A program made the position numbers and the translations under genes. The notes beneath the pieces were generated by a model. That model was not told the DNA's origin. It ran no database searches and saw only the letters and a list, made by a program, of their open reading frames with translations. Of a DNA stretch of 64,000 nt, positions 26,258 to 35,848 are shown piece after piece (position 1 is the stretch's first letter; each line of letters begins with the position of its first letter). Source of the DNA: an uncultured Alphaproteobacteria bacterium (GTDB lineage: Bacteria; Pseudomonadota; Alphaproteobacteria; Caulobacterales; Caulobacteraceae); NCBI GenBank assembly GCA_903860975.1, contig CAIOSI010000043.1, forward strand, positions 1 to 64,000, written 5' to 3'.

Positions 26258-27732
26258 TCCAGCCACGCCCGTTCGGACCGCTCGATGAGCGCGAACGCAC
26301 CGGACGGACCCCAAGACCCGGCCGCGTAGGGCTTGGGTGCCATGCCGGCTTCGGCCCAGGCATCGGCGACGCCATCGACCCAGCGCCAGGCCTCCTCCAC
26401 CTCGTCGCGGCGAACGAAAAGGGTTGAATTGCCATGGACGACATCGAGCAGCAGCCGTTCGTAGGCGATACGCCGCCGCGCACCTGGCCCCTCGTAAGCG
26501 CGCAGCAACGAAAGCGACAGCGGCATGGATTGTAGGCGCATGCCGCCTTTGCTGATCCCTGGTGACTTGTTCATCAAGTTGAGCGCGATGTCCTCGTCCG
26601 GCTGCAGATCGATGACCAAGCGATTGGCGACCAGGTCATCCTTGGCCGCATTGCCGAAGATCGAATGCGGCACAGGCTTGAATTGGATCACGATCTGGGT
26701 CCGCCGCTCAGGCAGACGCTTTCCGGTGCGCAGATAGAAGGGCACACCGGCCCAACGCCAATTGTCGATGTCGGCTCTCAGCGCCACGAAGGTTTCTGTG
26801 CCGGTGCGCTGGCCTCGCTCGGTCTCGTAGCCTGGCGCTTCTTTGCCGACGATGACGCCCTTCGTATATTGGCCTCGGACCGAGGCGTTCTGGGCATCGG
26901 CGCGCGTGAAGCGTCGCAGGGATCGCAGCACTTTGACCTTTTCGTTACGGACCGACCGCGGGTCCATATCGGCGGGCGGCTCCATGGCCACAAAACAAAG
27001 AAGCTGCAGCATGTGGTTCTGCAGCATGTCTCGCAAAGCCCCGTATTCGTCGTAGTACGGCCATCGGTCGCCGACGCCCTCGGTCTCGGCCACGGTGATT
27101 TGCACATGGTCGATCGTCAGGTTGTTCCAGAGCGGCTCGAAGAGGGTGTTGGCGAACCGAAGCGCGATGAGGTTCTGTACCGTCTCCTTCCCGAGGTAAT
27201 GGTCGATCCGGAAAATTCGATCCTCGTGAAAGACCGATCCCACCGCCTCATTGACCTCAAGGGAGGACTCCAGGTCGCGCCCGATGGGCTTTTCCAACAC
27301 GATCCGGCTGCTCTCGCTTGTCAGACCGGAGGCCGCAAGCGCTGCGCAGACCCGGCCGTAGAGACTGGGCGAAATGGCCAGGAAGAATATCGGACGGGTG
27401 CTGCCATCAAGGTGCGGTTTAAGTTCCGCTGCGCCTTCCGTCTTGGTGGCGTCGCAGGCGACATAGTCAAGGCGTTCGCAAAACCGTGCCCAGACACCCG
27501 CATCGATCGCCTCAGACCGGGCCTCGAGGATCTCCCGAACCTGGCCCACGAACTCCGTGCGGGTGTGGTGGGTTCGCGCGCTCGCCAAGATTTTGAAGCC
27601 CACGGGCAGCAGACCGTCGGCGTCGAGAAAATAGAGCGATGGCAAAAGCATGCGTCGCGACAGGTCGCCGGTCGCGCCAAACAGGACAATTGCGTCGGCA
27701 AGGGGCGCATCAGCCAGCGGCGTCTGGGCCAT
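26254..27732 (-). CDS. zwf: Glucose-6-phosphate 1-dehydrogenase
   Basis: A 492-residue oxidoreductase that makes 6-phosphogluconolactone and NADPH. It has the nucleotide motif LFGATGDLSRRMLLPSLYFL near the N-terminus and the active-site motif RIDHYLGKETVQN. EKPIGRDLESSLEVN and a RTGKRLPERRTQI segment also match. It feeds the pgl-edd-glk-eda operon 7 kb away. Elsewhere in the order zwf usually adjoins pgl, so the intervening glucan genes may be an insertion or rearrangement. The upstream region is shared with divergent otsB. Confidence 0.96.
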   Translation of the reverse strand: MAQTPLADAPLADAIVLFGATGDLSRRMLLPSLYFLDADGLLPVGFKILASARTHHTRTEFVGQVREILEARSEAIDAGVWARFCERLDYVACDATKTEGAAELKPHLDGSTRPIFFLAISPSLYGRVCAALAASGLTSESSRIVLEKPIGRDLESSLEVNEAVGSVFHEDRIFRIDHYLGKETVQNLIALRFANTLFEPLWNNLTIDHVQITVAETEGVGDRWPYYDEYGALRDMLQNHMLQLLCFVAMEPPADMDPRSVRNEKVKVLRSLRRFTRADAQNASVRGQYTKGVIVGKEAPGYETERGQRTGTETFVALRADIDNWRWAGVPFYLRTGKRLPERRTQIVIQFKPVPHSIFGNAAKDDLVANRLVIDLQPDEDIALNLMNKSPGISKGGMRLQSMPLSLSLLRAYEGPGARRRIAYERLLLDVVHGNSTLFVRRDEVEEAWRWVDGVADAWAEAGMAPKPYAAGSWGPSGAFALIERSERAWLD

Positions 27733-27881
27733 CGGGCGTCACCTCGAAATGTCATTAAGTTGCGCCTCTCATAGCGCGGATTGCTCTACGGAACGTCAAG
27801 GGTGAGATGGCCTTTGTTTTCTGGGGGGGATCGAAGGCCCGAGCCGCGCGTTCCGCTAGGGCTCGGGGGGCGAGTACGCTC

Positions 27882-28634
27882 ATGTCGGTCCAGGAATTCA
27901 TCATCGGAATGCCCGCCCCAGCGCCGCTGCGACTGGGTGAGACTTCGCTGTTTCTGGATCTGGACGGCACGCTTGCGCCCATAGCCAGCCGACCTCAGGA
28001 CGTGCTGCCAGATCCGCGCCGAACGGGCTTGCTCCAACACCTGGCTCAAAAGCTCGACGAACGATTGGCCGTTGTCAGCGGCCGCACACTTACCGATGTT
28101 GATCGAATACTGGAAGGCTGCGTTACCTCCGTTGCCGCGATCCATGGCTTGATCCGACGCGACCCCAACGGTCAGACGTTCGAGACCTCACCGCATCCGA
28201 AGCTCGGCGACGCCGTCCACGGACTTCGCGCCTTCGCGGTGCGAGACGCTGGCCTGATCGTGGAGGAGAAGGCGGGCCTGTCGGTTGCCCTGCATTTTCG
28301 CTTGGCCCAAAGGCACGCGACGCAAGCTCGCACCTGTGCTCACGACCTTGCGGCGCAGACCGGGCTTTTCGTGCAGGACGGCGACATGGTCGAGGAGCTG
28401 CGCAAGCCTGGCGCCAGCAAGGGCGACAGCCTGCGGGCCTTTATGGCGCAACAGCCCTTCGCGGTGGCGCAGCCCGTGTTCGTCGGCGATGACACAACGG
28501 ACGAAGACGGCTTCGCCGCAGCCCGCGACCTGGGGGGCTTTGGTGTCCTCGTGGGTCCATCACGCCATACCGCGGCGCAATTCCGCCTGACCAGCGTGGA
28601 GGCGGCGCTAACTTGGCTTGAAGGCGCCGCGTGA
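27882..28634 (+). CDS. otsB: Trehalose-6-phosphate phosphatase
   Basis: About 250 residues, HAD superfamily. It dephosphorylates trehalose-6-phosphate. Motif I is FLDLDGTLAPIA, motif II is in LAVVSGRTLTDV, and motif IV is VFVGDDTTDEDGF, with the cap containing AAIHGLIRRDPNG. Two starts are possible: ATG at 27882 (used here, giving a normal N-terminus) and an upstream ATG at 27807 preceded by AAGGG, which would add 25 basic residues. otsA follows with a 4-nt overlap. Confidence 0.9.
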   Translation: MSVQEFIIGMPAPAPLRLGETSLFLDLDGTLAPIASRPQDVLPDPRRTGLLQHLAQKLDERLAVVSGRTLTDVDRILEGCVTSVAAIHGLIRRDPNGQTFETSPHPKLGDAVHGLRAFAVRDAGLIVEEKAGLSVALHFRLAQRHATQARTCAHDLAAQTGLFVQDGDMVEELRKPGASKGDSLRAFMAQQPFAVAQPVFVGDDTTDEDGFAAARDLGGFGVLVGPSRHTAAQFRLTSVEAALTWLEGAA

Positions 28635-30031
28635 GCCGCCTGATCGTCGTCTCAAATCGGGTGAGCGCGCCTTGCGTAGCGGGCGAAGAGACGGTGGGCG
28701 GGCTGGCTATGGCTTTGTCTGCCGCACTTCGGGAATATTCGGGCTTGTGGTTCGGTTGGAGCGGCAAGACCCTTCCCGTGTTCACCGGCGATCTCAACAC
28801 CCAGACGTTGGACGGCGTGACCACCGCCGTTGTCGATCTGGAGGATGTGGATCGCGACGAATATTACAACGGCTACGCCAACAAGACGCTGTGGCCACTG
28901 CTGCACTATCGGACAGACTTGGCCGCCTATGATCGGGTTTATGGCGAAGGCTACAGGCGCGTAAACAAGCGGTTCGCCGAGACCCTGGCTCCGTTGATAG
29001 AGCCCGATGACCTGATCTGGGTGCACGACTACCATCTTATCCCCTTGGCCCGGGAGCTCCGGGCGCTCGGGATCAAGAATCGGATTGGCTTCTTCTTACA
29101 CGTGCCTTGGCCGGCCCATCAGGTTCTGACCACCTTGCCCGGTCACACCCAGCTCGTGCAGGCGATGTTCGAGTACGATTTGGTTGGCTTTCAGACTGTG
29201 GAATATCTGCAAGCCTTCGAGGAATATGTGCTGTCTCAGGCGCACGGCGGCCAGCCATCTGCCGACACCTTGAAGGCCTTTGGCCGGGTCCTTCGAGTGG
29301 GGGCGTTCCCGATCGGCATCGATGCTGCGGACTTCGGGCTGATGCTGAAATCAGCCCGGGCGCGACGCATGCGCGACCTCGTCGCGGCCGCCTCGGTCTT
29401 TCGCCATCTGATCGTCGGCGTTGACCGGCTGGACTACTCCAAGGGCCTCGAAGAAAGATTCCTGGGCTTCGAACACTTCCTCTCCGACAATCCAGATATG
29501 CGCCGTGAGGTGCTGATGCTGCAAATTGCGCCGGTTAGCCGCGAAAGCGTAGAGGCTTATCAAGAAATCCGTGGGCGGCTCGACGCGCTATCGGGTCGGA
29601 TCAATGGCGAGTTCGCCGACATCGACTGGGCGCCATTGCGCTATGTGAACCGCAACTATCGGCGCGATGAACTGGCCGGCATTTACGCCGTCGCGCGCGT
29701 CGGGCTTGTCACGCCGCTTCGGGATGGGATGAACCTTGTCGCCAAGGAATTCGTGGCAGCCCAGAACCCCGATGATCCGGGCGTCCTGGTCCTGTCACGC
29801 TTTGCCGGCGCGGCGCGGCAGATGCGCGAGGCCCTGCTGGTCAATCCAAACAGTCCCGAGGAGATTGCCGAGGCGCTGAAGCGCGCACTCGCCATGGAGC
29901 GCACAGAACGGATCCGCCGATGGCGTGCACTATTCGATGGCGTCCAGCGCAACGACGTCACCGCGTGGCGCGATAGCTTTGTCAGCGCGCTTTCGAACCC
30001 AGAAGAACAACAGGCCGCGCTTGCGGGATAA
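28631..30031 (+). CDS. otsA: Trehalose-6-phosphate synthase
   Basis: A 466-residue GT20 enzyme that joins UDP-glucose to glucose-6-phosphate. It starts at a GTG overlapping the otsB stop (GTGA). Motifs include LIVVSNRVSAP, GLWFGWSGKT, WVHDYHLIPLARELR, DRLDYSKGLEERFLGFE, and TPLRDGMNLVAKEFVAAQ near the donor site. With otsB it makes trehalose, an osmolyte and stress protectant, from the glucose-6-phosphate pool of this sugar block. Confidence 0.95.
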   Translation: MSRLIVVSNRVSAPCVAGEETVGGLAMALSAALREYSGLWFGWSGKTLPVFTGDLNTQTLDGVTTAVVDLEDVDRDEYYNGYANKTLWPLLHYRTDLAAYDRVYGEGYRRVNKRFAETLAPLIEPDDLIWVHDYHLIPLARELRALGIKNRIGFFLHVPWPAHQVLTTLPGHTQLVQAMFEYDLVGFQTVEYLQAFEEYVLSQAHGGQPSADTLKAFGRVLRVGAFPIGIDAADFGLMLKSARARRMRDLVAAASVFRHLIVGVDRLDYSKGLEERFLGFEHFLSDNPDMRREVLMLQIAPVSRESVEAYQEIRGRLDALSGRINGEFADIDWAPLRYVNRNYRRDELAGIYAVARVGLVTPLRDGMNLVAKEFVAAQNPDDPGVLVLSRFAGAARQMREALLVNPNSPEEIAEALKRALAMERTERIRRWRALFDGVQRNDVTAWRDSFVSALSNPEEQQAALAG

Positions 30032-30117
30032 GCCACCGGGCTTCCAGAAGCCGCATCTCCCAGCCGCCATGGATGTGACCTCGTCGCATTCGGAGCGCAG
30101 GCCCGTGACGCCTGCTC

Positions 30118-32187
30118 CTACCAGATCCTCACGCGCTGCTCGGGCGCCACATAGAGGGCATCGCCGGGCTTGACCCCAAAGGCCGCATACCAAGCCTCGA
30201 TGTTTCGCACTGGGCCGTTGACCCGATACTGGCGCGGCGCATGTGGGTCACTCACCACTTGGCGCTGGACGGCGTCGTCTCGGACCTTGCCCCTCCAGGC
30301 TTGAGCCCAGCCGAGGAATACCCGCTGGTCACCTGTCAGACCGTCGATCACGGGTGCGGGCCTGCCATGCAGGGAAGCGTGGTAAGCGTCGAGGCCCAAC
30401 GTCAAGCCCCCCAAGTCAGCGATGTTCTCGCCCATCGTCAGGTCGCCGTTCACATGAGCGCCGGGCAAAGGTTCGTAGGCGGAGTACTGGGCGGCGAAGA
30501 CCTTCGCGCGGGCCTCAAAGGTTTTTGCATCGTCGGCGGCCCACCAGTCGCGGAGCGTCCCCTTTGAGTCGTATTTGCGCCCCTGGTCGTCAAAGCCGTG
30601 GGTGAGTTCATGGCCGATAACGCCGCCCACGGCACCGTAGTTGATCGCAGGATCGGCGCCGGAATCGAAGATCGGCGGCTGCAAGATCACGGCTGGGAAC
30701 ACGATGTCGATCAATGAGCCGTTGTAGGCGTCGTTCGTCTGTGGGGTCATACCCCAGTCACGGCGATCCACAGGACCGTTCTGTCGCGCAAGATAGAACG
30801 CAGCGTCGGCCTGCGCCGCGCGGCGCACGTCGCCCACAAGATCGTCGTCACGGATCACCACCTTGGAATAGTCGCGCGGATTGTCCGGGTAGCCGACCTT
30901 GACGTTGTAGGCGGCGAGCTTTTTCAAGGCTTCAGCCTTGGTCGCTGGACTCATCCAGTCCAGCGTCTTTATGCGCGCGGCGTAGGCGGTCTTGAGGTCG
31001 GCAACCAAGGCTTGCACCTTTGCCTTGGCCGTCGGCGGGAAATACCGGGCCGTGTAGAGTTGGCCCACGGCCCAGCCGAGATTGCCGAAGCTGTCGTAGC
31101 GGCCGCCGGCCAGATAGTCGCCGCCACTGACGGCGTGGACGCCTCGCTTCCACCGCGCTTCCTGCTCTGCCTGGCCTGAAAGGGTCTTCTCCCGCATCTC
31201 GAAATAGGCGCTGGTAAAGGGCGTGGAGAGATAGGCCGCTGCGTTGTCGGCGACGCTGAAGGCTAGCCAGGCCTGCAGGACGTCGATCGGCGTTTCAGCA
31301 TAGATAGCCGCGATTTTCGGGAAGGCGGACTTCTCGACCACCACAACTTTCGTCGTGCCGCCCAGGCCAGCCTCGCTCATGAACGCCGCCCAAGGAAAAC
31401 CCGGTGCGGCTTTTTCGAGCTCAGACAGGGTGTAGGGATTGTAGGTGGTGTCAGGGTTGCGCTCTTCGGCCTTGGTCCAGCTGACCTGCGCGATTTTCGT
31501 CTCTAGCGCGACGATCGCGGCCGCCTTGCCAGCGGCACCGGGCCAGCCTTCGAGCCCGAGAAGCTTTTCCACATAGGTCTGGTAGGCGGCCTTCTTCTCG
31601 GAGAACGAGGCCTTCAGATAGTAGTCGCGGTCGGGAAGCCCAAGGCCCGCTTGGCTCAAGTAAGTCGCGTAGTGACTGATATCTTTGGTGTCGACGTCGA
31701 GGTTGATGCCGAAAGCTGAGCCTTCGAAGTCCCTCATCTGACGACCCATCAGGGCGCCGATCTGGTCGCGGGTGGTCGCCGCGCCAATCGCCGCCAGTTC
31801 CGGCGCGATCGGCTTAGCCCCAAGGGCCTCGATGCGAGGTTCGTCCATGAAGGCTTTGTAGAAAGCGCCAACCTTGCCTTTGACGGACTTCGGCGCGTGG
31901 GCGGCCGTGGCGGCGGCGTTCTCCATGATCGCCTGCAAGCGCGCCTCGGCCATATTGCTTTCCAGCAGACGCAGGCTGATGCCGGGTTTGTCGGCGGGGA
32001 TCGGCGTGCGATCGAGCCAGGCTCCGTTGGCATAACGAAAGAAGTCATCGCCCGGCTTGGTCTGCAGGTCTCGGGCCGCCAGGTCAAAGCCCCAGGTGCC
32101 ATAATGCAACGGCGCGGGTTCTGCGCCGAGGGTCGGACGGGCGACAAATGCCAGGATTAAGGCCAGAGCGGCTGCGGACTTAAACAC
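30118..32187 (-). CDS. M13 (neprilysin/PepO) family zinc metallopeptidase
   Basis: A 689-residue exported peptidase. It has a Sec signal peptide (1 to about 21, PTLGAEP). Zinc is bound by HELTH in VIGHELTHGFDDQGRKYD, with the downstream Glu in MGENIADLGGLTLGL. The C-terminus QYRVNGPVRNIEAWYAAFGV is the M13 substrate-binding signature. It cleaves small peptides in the periplasm. It faces the first carboxylesterase head to head across a 146-bp promoter region. Confidence 0.93.
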   Translation of the reverse strand: MFKSAAALALILAFVARPTLGAEPAPLHYGTWGFDLAARDLQTKPGDDFFRYANGAWLDRTPIPADKPGISLRLLESNMAEARLQAIMENAAATAAHAPKSVKGKVGAFYKAFMDEPRIEALGAKPIAPELAAIGAATTRDQIGALMGRQMRDFEGSAFGINLDVDTKDISHYATYLSQAGLGLPDRDYYLKASFSEKKAAYQTYVEKLLGLEGWPGAAGKAAAIVALETKIAQVSWTKAEERNPDTTYNPYTLSELEKAAPGFPWAAFMSEAGLGGTTKVVVVEKSAFPKIAAIYAETPIDVLQAWLAFSVADNAAAYLSTPFTSAYFEMREKTLSGQAEQEARWKRGVHAVSGGDYLAGGRYDSFGNLGWAVGQLYTARYFPPTAKAKVQALVADLKTAYAARIKTLDWMSPATKAEALKKLAAYNVKVGYPDNPRDYSKVVIRDDDLVGDVRRAAQADAAFYLARQNGPVDRRDWGMTPQTNDAYNGSLIDIVFPAVILQPPIFDSGADPAINYGAVGGVIGHELTHGFDDQGRKYDSKGTLRDWWAADDAKTFEARAKVFAAQYSAYEPLPGAHVNGDLTMGENIADLGGLTLGLDAYHASLHGRPAPVIDGLTGDQRVFLGWAQAWRGKVRDDAVQRQVVSDPHAPRQYRVNGPVRNIEAWYAAFGVKPGDALYVAPEQRVRIW

Positions 32188-32333
32188 TTGATCTCACCCC
32201 GGGATTTGAACGGCTGGGAGGTCAACACTCGCCGGAGCAAGGGTCAAGGCTCTGGCACGGCGCGAATTTCCGAGACACAATCTCGCAACAGCCGAGCCTT
32301 AGAGACGGGCGAAATTCTTGGGGGAAATAACCA

Positions 32334-33863
32334 ATGACCGGTCGCCGCAATTTTACTGCCACTGCCTTGGCCTTCAGCGTCCTAGCCTTGCCCTTGGCGA
32401 GTTTCGCGCAAACCGCGCCTGGCCCGACGGCGACCATCAAGCAGGGAAAGTTGCTCGGCGCCAATGTTGAAGGCGTCGAAGAATTCTGGGGCATTCCATA
32501 CGCTGCGCCGCCGATCGGCGACCTGCGCTGGAAGCCGCCGGCGACCGCACACGGCTGGTCGGGCGAACGAGACGCCACCAAGGCCGGTGCCTCGTGCCAG
32601 CCCAGTCAAAAGGGCGAGTACGCCGAAGACTGCCTGTTCGCCAACGTGACCCGGCCGGCCGGCGCCAAGCCCGGCCAGAAGTTGCCCGTCTACGTCTGGA
32701 TCCATGGCGGTGGCTTCACCATCGGCTCGGCGACAGGCGCGTTTGGCGCAGAAACCGACGGCATCCAGTTCGCCAAGGACGGCGTGATCACCGTCTCGGT
32801 CAGCTATCGCTTGGGCCGCGCCGGATGGTTCGCGCATCCTGCGCTGTGCAAGGAAGGTCCCTGCGGCAACTACGGACTGATGGACCAAATTGCGGCCCTG
32901 CAATGGGTAAAGGCCAATATCGCATCCTTCGGCGGCGACCCGACCAACGTCACCATAGGTGGCGAGAGTGCGGGCGGCATTTCGGTCCTGGAGCTGATGT
33001 TGGCACCGGACGCTCGGGGTCTATTTCAGAAGGCGATCGGAGAATCGAGCTTCGGACGGCTGGAGCCCACCTCCATGGCCGACGCACAAGCCGCTGGCGT
33101 CAAGGCCGCCTCCGGTGCTGGCGTGAACGGGACCGATGCAGACGCCGCTGCCGCGCTGCGTAAACTGCCGCTCAGCGCCATGCCCTACTCTGGACCCTTC
33201 ACCAGCCGTGCCGGTCCGATTCTCGACGGCCGCTACGTGCAAAGCGGCATCGCCGAGGGGTTTGTGGCAGGCAAACAGGCCAAGGTCCCGCTGATGATCG
33301 GCGGCAATTCTAATGAGGCCAGCCTTTTCCGCCCACAGGCGAGCGCACTCGATGCCATCGCGGCCGATAAGAAGGCCGCCGCGATGGCCGCTTTCGACCC
33401 CAAAGGTACGGGTGACAAGCTGCAGATCGTCAACGACATGGCGACACGCGTCTACATCACCGAACCCGACCGCGCGATCAGCCGCGCCCAAGCTAAAACG
33501 GGCCAGGCGGTCTACACCTACTACTTCAACTATGTGTCCCCGACCCTGAAGGCGCGCGCGCCCTATGGGGCTGGCCACACCTTCGAGATTATGTACGCTT
33601 TCGCCGGGCCGAAGCAGAAATTTGCGCCAGAAGACCTCGCGCTTGCCAAGTCGGTCAACGCCTACTGGGCGGCTTTTATGAAAACCGGAAATCCAGGCTC
33701 AACCGGTGGGACGGCGTGGCCGAAGTTTGCGCCCAATGAGACGTTCATGGAGTTCAGCGCCGCCGGCGCCGCTTCCCATGACCACTTCCTGAAAGCCCAG
33801 CTCGACTGGCAGGAAGAGGCCGTGAAGGCCGGTGCAAGCGCCTCACCTACCGCGTCGAAGTAA
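32334..33863 (+). CDS. Type-B carboxylesterase, exported (first of four)
   Basis: A 509-residue alpha/beta hydrolase with a Sec signal peptide (1 to about 26, ASFAQT). The oxyanion motif is HGGG (124-127), and the nucleophile lies in GGESAGG with Ser at about 212. A catalytic His is likely in GAGHTFEIMYAF. Type-B carboxylesterases hydrolyse carboxyl esters such as xenobiotic, sterol or acyl esters; the substrate is unknown. Three paralogues lie within 13 kb. Confidence 0.9.
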   Translation: MTGRRNFTATALAFSVLALPLASFAQTAPGPTATIKQGKLLGANVEGVEEFWGIPYAAPPIGDLRWKPPATAHGWSGERDATKAGASCQPSQKGEYAEDCLFANVTRPAGAKPGQKLPVYVWIHGGGFTIGSATGAFGAETDGIQFAKDGVITVSVSYRLGRAGWFAHPALCKEGPCGNYGLMDQIAALQWVKANIASFGGDPTNVTIGGESAGGISVLELMLAPDARGLFQKAIGESSFGRLEPTSMADAQAAGVKAASGAGVNGTDADAAAALRKLPLSAMPYSGPFTSRAGPILDGRYVQSGIAEGFVAGKQAKVPLMIGGNSNEASLFRPQASALDAIAADKKAAAMAAFDPKGTGDKLQIVNDMATRVYITEPDRAISRAQAKTGQAVYTYYFNYVSPTLKARAPYGAGHTFEIMYAFAGPKQKFAPEDLALAKSVNAYWAAFMKTGNPGSTGGTAWPKFAPNETFMEFSAAGAASHDHFLKAQLDWQEEAVKAGASASPTASK

Positions 33864-33895
33864 ACGCGCCGGGTCCATCCCCTAGCTTACAGGGA

Positions 33896-34189
33896 TCATG
33901 CAGGCGCATACCCGTCCACCACATAGACCCGCGACGTCGAACTGGCGTCGCGGATCGGAAGGATGGCGCTATAGGCCGGCGATGAACGCCAGGCCATCGC
34001 GGCGGCGCGGTCGGGGAATTCCAGGATGACGATGCGACCAGGTGGATCGCCCTCGATCGCCTGCGTCGCACCGCTTCGCACAATATAGCGGCCACCGAAC
34101 GGAGCCAGGGTGGGCGGCACTTGGACAACGTAGGTCTGAAACCTCGACGCGTCCGTGACCCAGATTTCATTGATCACATAGGCCGTCAT
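33896..34189 (-). CDS. DUF1330 domain protein
   Basis: A 97-residue small alpha/beta ferredoxin-like protein (MTAYVINEIWVTDASRFQTY, then a PFGGRYIVRSG turn and VILEFPDRAAAMAWRSSPAY). DUF1330 members are dimeric, of unknown biochemical role, and related to the antibiotic-monooxygenase fold. The start ATG at 34189 follows the family N-terminus; a start six codons upstream is weaker. It is 6 bp upstream of the next gene's stop side and faces the same way as the second carboxylesterase, suggesting co-transcription. Confidence 0.85.
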   Translation of the reverse strand: MTAYVINEIWVTDASRFQTYVVQVPPTLAPFGGRYIVRSGATQAIEGDPPGRIVILEFPDRAAAMAWRSSPAYSAILPIRDASSTSRVYVVDGYAPA

Positions 34190-34196
34190 GGCGTCG

Positions 34197-35702
34197 CTAT
34201 CTCCCAACTAGCGCGAGTGTCGGCAAGGTCGATGCTTCCTGTGCATCGAGCTGCGCCTTCCGCGAATGCGTGCGCACACCGCTCATCACGCCGAACTCCA
34301 TCAGCTGGTCGCTCGCCGCAGTGTAAGCGGGCCAGGACTGTGTTCCGCACTTGGGCTCGCCGGTCTTTGCGAAGCTGACCCAGCAGGCGTGCATCAGCGT
34401 GGCCACCTGCTGGTCCTTGGCGCTGACCATGCTCATGGGCGTGCGCCGACCCCAGTATTCCCAGACATACTGGATCTCGTCAGCGTGGCCGGCGCGGGTC
34501 TTAGAGGGCGGAAAGCGTGAGCCGACATAGGAAAAATAATAGAGCCAGGCAGGCTTGCCGCTCGATGCCTTGGCAGCGATCCAGCGGGCAGGCGCGCCCA
34601 TGACACGGTCCGTGAAGACCGCGCGGGCGAGTGTGTCATCGCCTGCAGCGGCCTCGGTGCCATAGGCCGGTTTCACCGCAGCGGGAATCCGCGCTGCGGC
34701 CGCCGCGCCAAGCGTCATTGGCCCCATCAACGAGTCCTCGCCAGAGTTCGAGCCTATGATCAGCGGCACGTCGTTGAAATGGCCGTCGACGGCAGCTTGC
34801 GTGGCCGTCTCGGTCATCAGCTTGCCGTCTATGAAGGGCTGGAAGTCGTCGCTCACCGGCACCAGCTTCTCGGCAGGCAGGGCGCGCAAATCCTCGATCG
34901 TTGAGGCTGTGATCCCAGCCCGTTGCAGCGCCTTGACGCCATCGGTCTCTTTATCGGCCAGGGTCTTCGGCGTGACCCAGCCCAGGCCGGACTCGACGAT
35001 AGCCTTGGAATAAAGGCCTTTAGCCGAAGGCGTCGCCAGAAGGGCCAGAGTGCTCTGCCCCCCGGCGCTTTCTCCGAAGATGGTGACGTTCTTGGGGTCA
35101 CCGCCAAAGGCTGCGATGTTTCGTTGCACCCATTTGAGCGCAGCGATCTGATCCATCAGGCCGTAGTTACCGACCGCCTCGTCCGGCTTGGCGGCCTTGG
35201 TGAGCGCCGGGTGGGCGAAATAGCCCAAGGCGCCCAGGCGGTAATTGATTGCCACGACGACGACGCCATCGCGGGCGAAATTCTGTCCGCCGTAGATCCA
35301 GCCTGAGCCTGTGCGGTGACCACCTCCGTGAATCCAGACCATGACGGGTGCATGTTTGGCGTCCTTCGGCGCGAAGACGTTGAGCTGCAGGCAGTCCTCG
35401 GAGGTGGGTCCGTTCGCGCCGCCGGAATTGGGCGAGTTGTCAGCGTTCATCGGTTGAGGGCAGGAGGGTCCGGCCTCGGCTGCTGGGCGTGGCATGCTCC
35501 AAGCCTTCACGGCTTGCGTCGGAGCCCAACGCAGGGAGCCCACCGGCGCCGCCGCAAAGGGGATGTTTCGGAAGACATTGGCCGGGCCTTCGACCACGCC
35601 GATGACCGGGCCGGAGTCGAGTTTGACCGTGGGCGTCTGTGCCTGCGCTGCGCTCGCGACCAGGACGGCTGCGGCGGCGATAGTGGTGGCGATCCTGATC
35701 AT
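34197..35702 (-). CDS. Type-B carboxylesterase, exported (second of four)
   Basis: A 501-residue protein with a Sec signal peptide (1 to about 21, AAQAQTP). It shows HGGG (125-128) and the classical nucleophile motif GESAGG with Ser at about 212, and shares YGLMDQIAALKWVQRNIAAF with the first copy. It precedes the DUF1330 gene in the same direction. It is divergent from imuA, with the SOS box in the shared 146-bp gap, so its promoter may be close to LexA's site. The substrate is unknown. Confidence 0.9.
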   Translation of the reverse strand: MIRIATTIAAAAVLVASAAQAQTPTVKLDSGPVIGVVEGPANVFRNIPFAAAPVGSLRWAPTQAVKAWSMPRPAAEAGPSCPQPMNADNSPNSGGANGPTSEDCLQLNVFAPKDAKHAPVMVWIHGGGHRTGSGWIYGGQNFARDGVVVVAINYRLGALGYFAHPALTKAAKPDEAVGNYGLMDQIAALKWVQRNIAAFGGDPKNVTIFGESAGGQSTLALLATPSAKGLYSKAIVESGLGWVTPKTLADKETDGVKALQRAGITASTIEDLRALPAEKLVPVSDDFQPFIDGKLMTETATQAAVDGHFNDVPLIIGSNSGEDSLMGPMTLGAAAAARIPAAVKPAYGTEAAAGDDTLARAVFTDRVMGAPARWIAAKASSGKPAWLYYFSYVGSRFPPSKTRAGHADEIQYVWEYWGRRTPMSMVSAKDQQVATLMHACWVSFAKTGEPKCGTQSWPAYTAASDQLMEFGVMSGVRTHSRKAQLDAQEASTLPTLALVGR

Positions 35703-35814
35703 TGAAGTCCCTCACGCCGGCCAAACGCCAGTGTTACTGGCCGACCTTCTGACCGCGAGTCGATGTGGTCAAGGCGACGGGTGCGGGAACTTGACTCTTG
35801 CATCACGACGACTA

Positions 35815-35829
35815 GAACAAAAATAGAAC
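35815..35829. promoter_or_regulatory. LexA-binding SOS box (GAAC-N7-GAAC) upstream of imuA
   Basis: GAACAAAAATAGAAC is the direct-repeat form of the alphaproteobacterial LexA box (complement GTTC-N7-GTTC). It lies 20 bp before the imuA ATG. An AGGAG ribosome-binding site follows at 35833-35837. It predicts SOS induction of imuA-imuB-dnaE2. Confidence 0.85.
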
Positions 35830-35848
35830 AAAAGGAGTCCGTAAAGCC

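Noticed and set aside
26665..27774. 369-codon plus-strand frame
   Set aside because: It is fully antisense to zwf, which has all family motifs.
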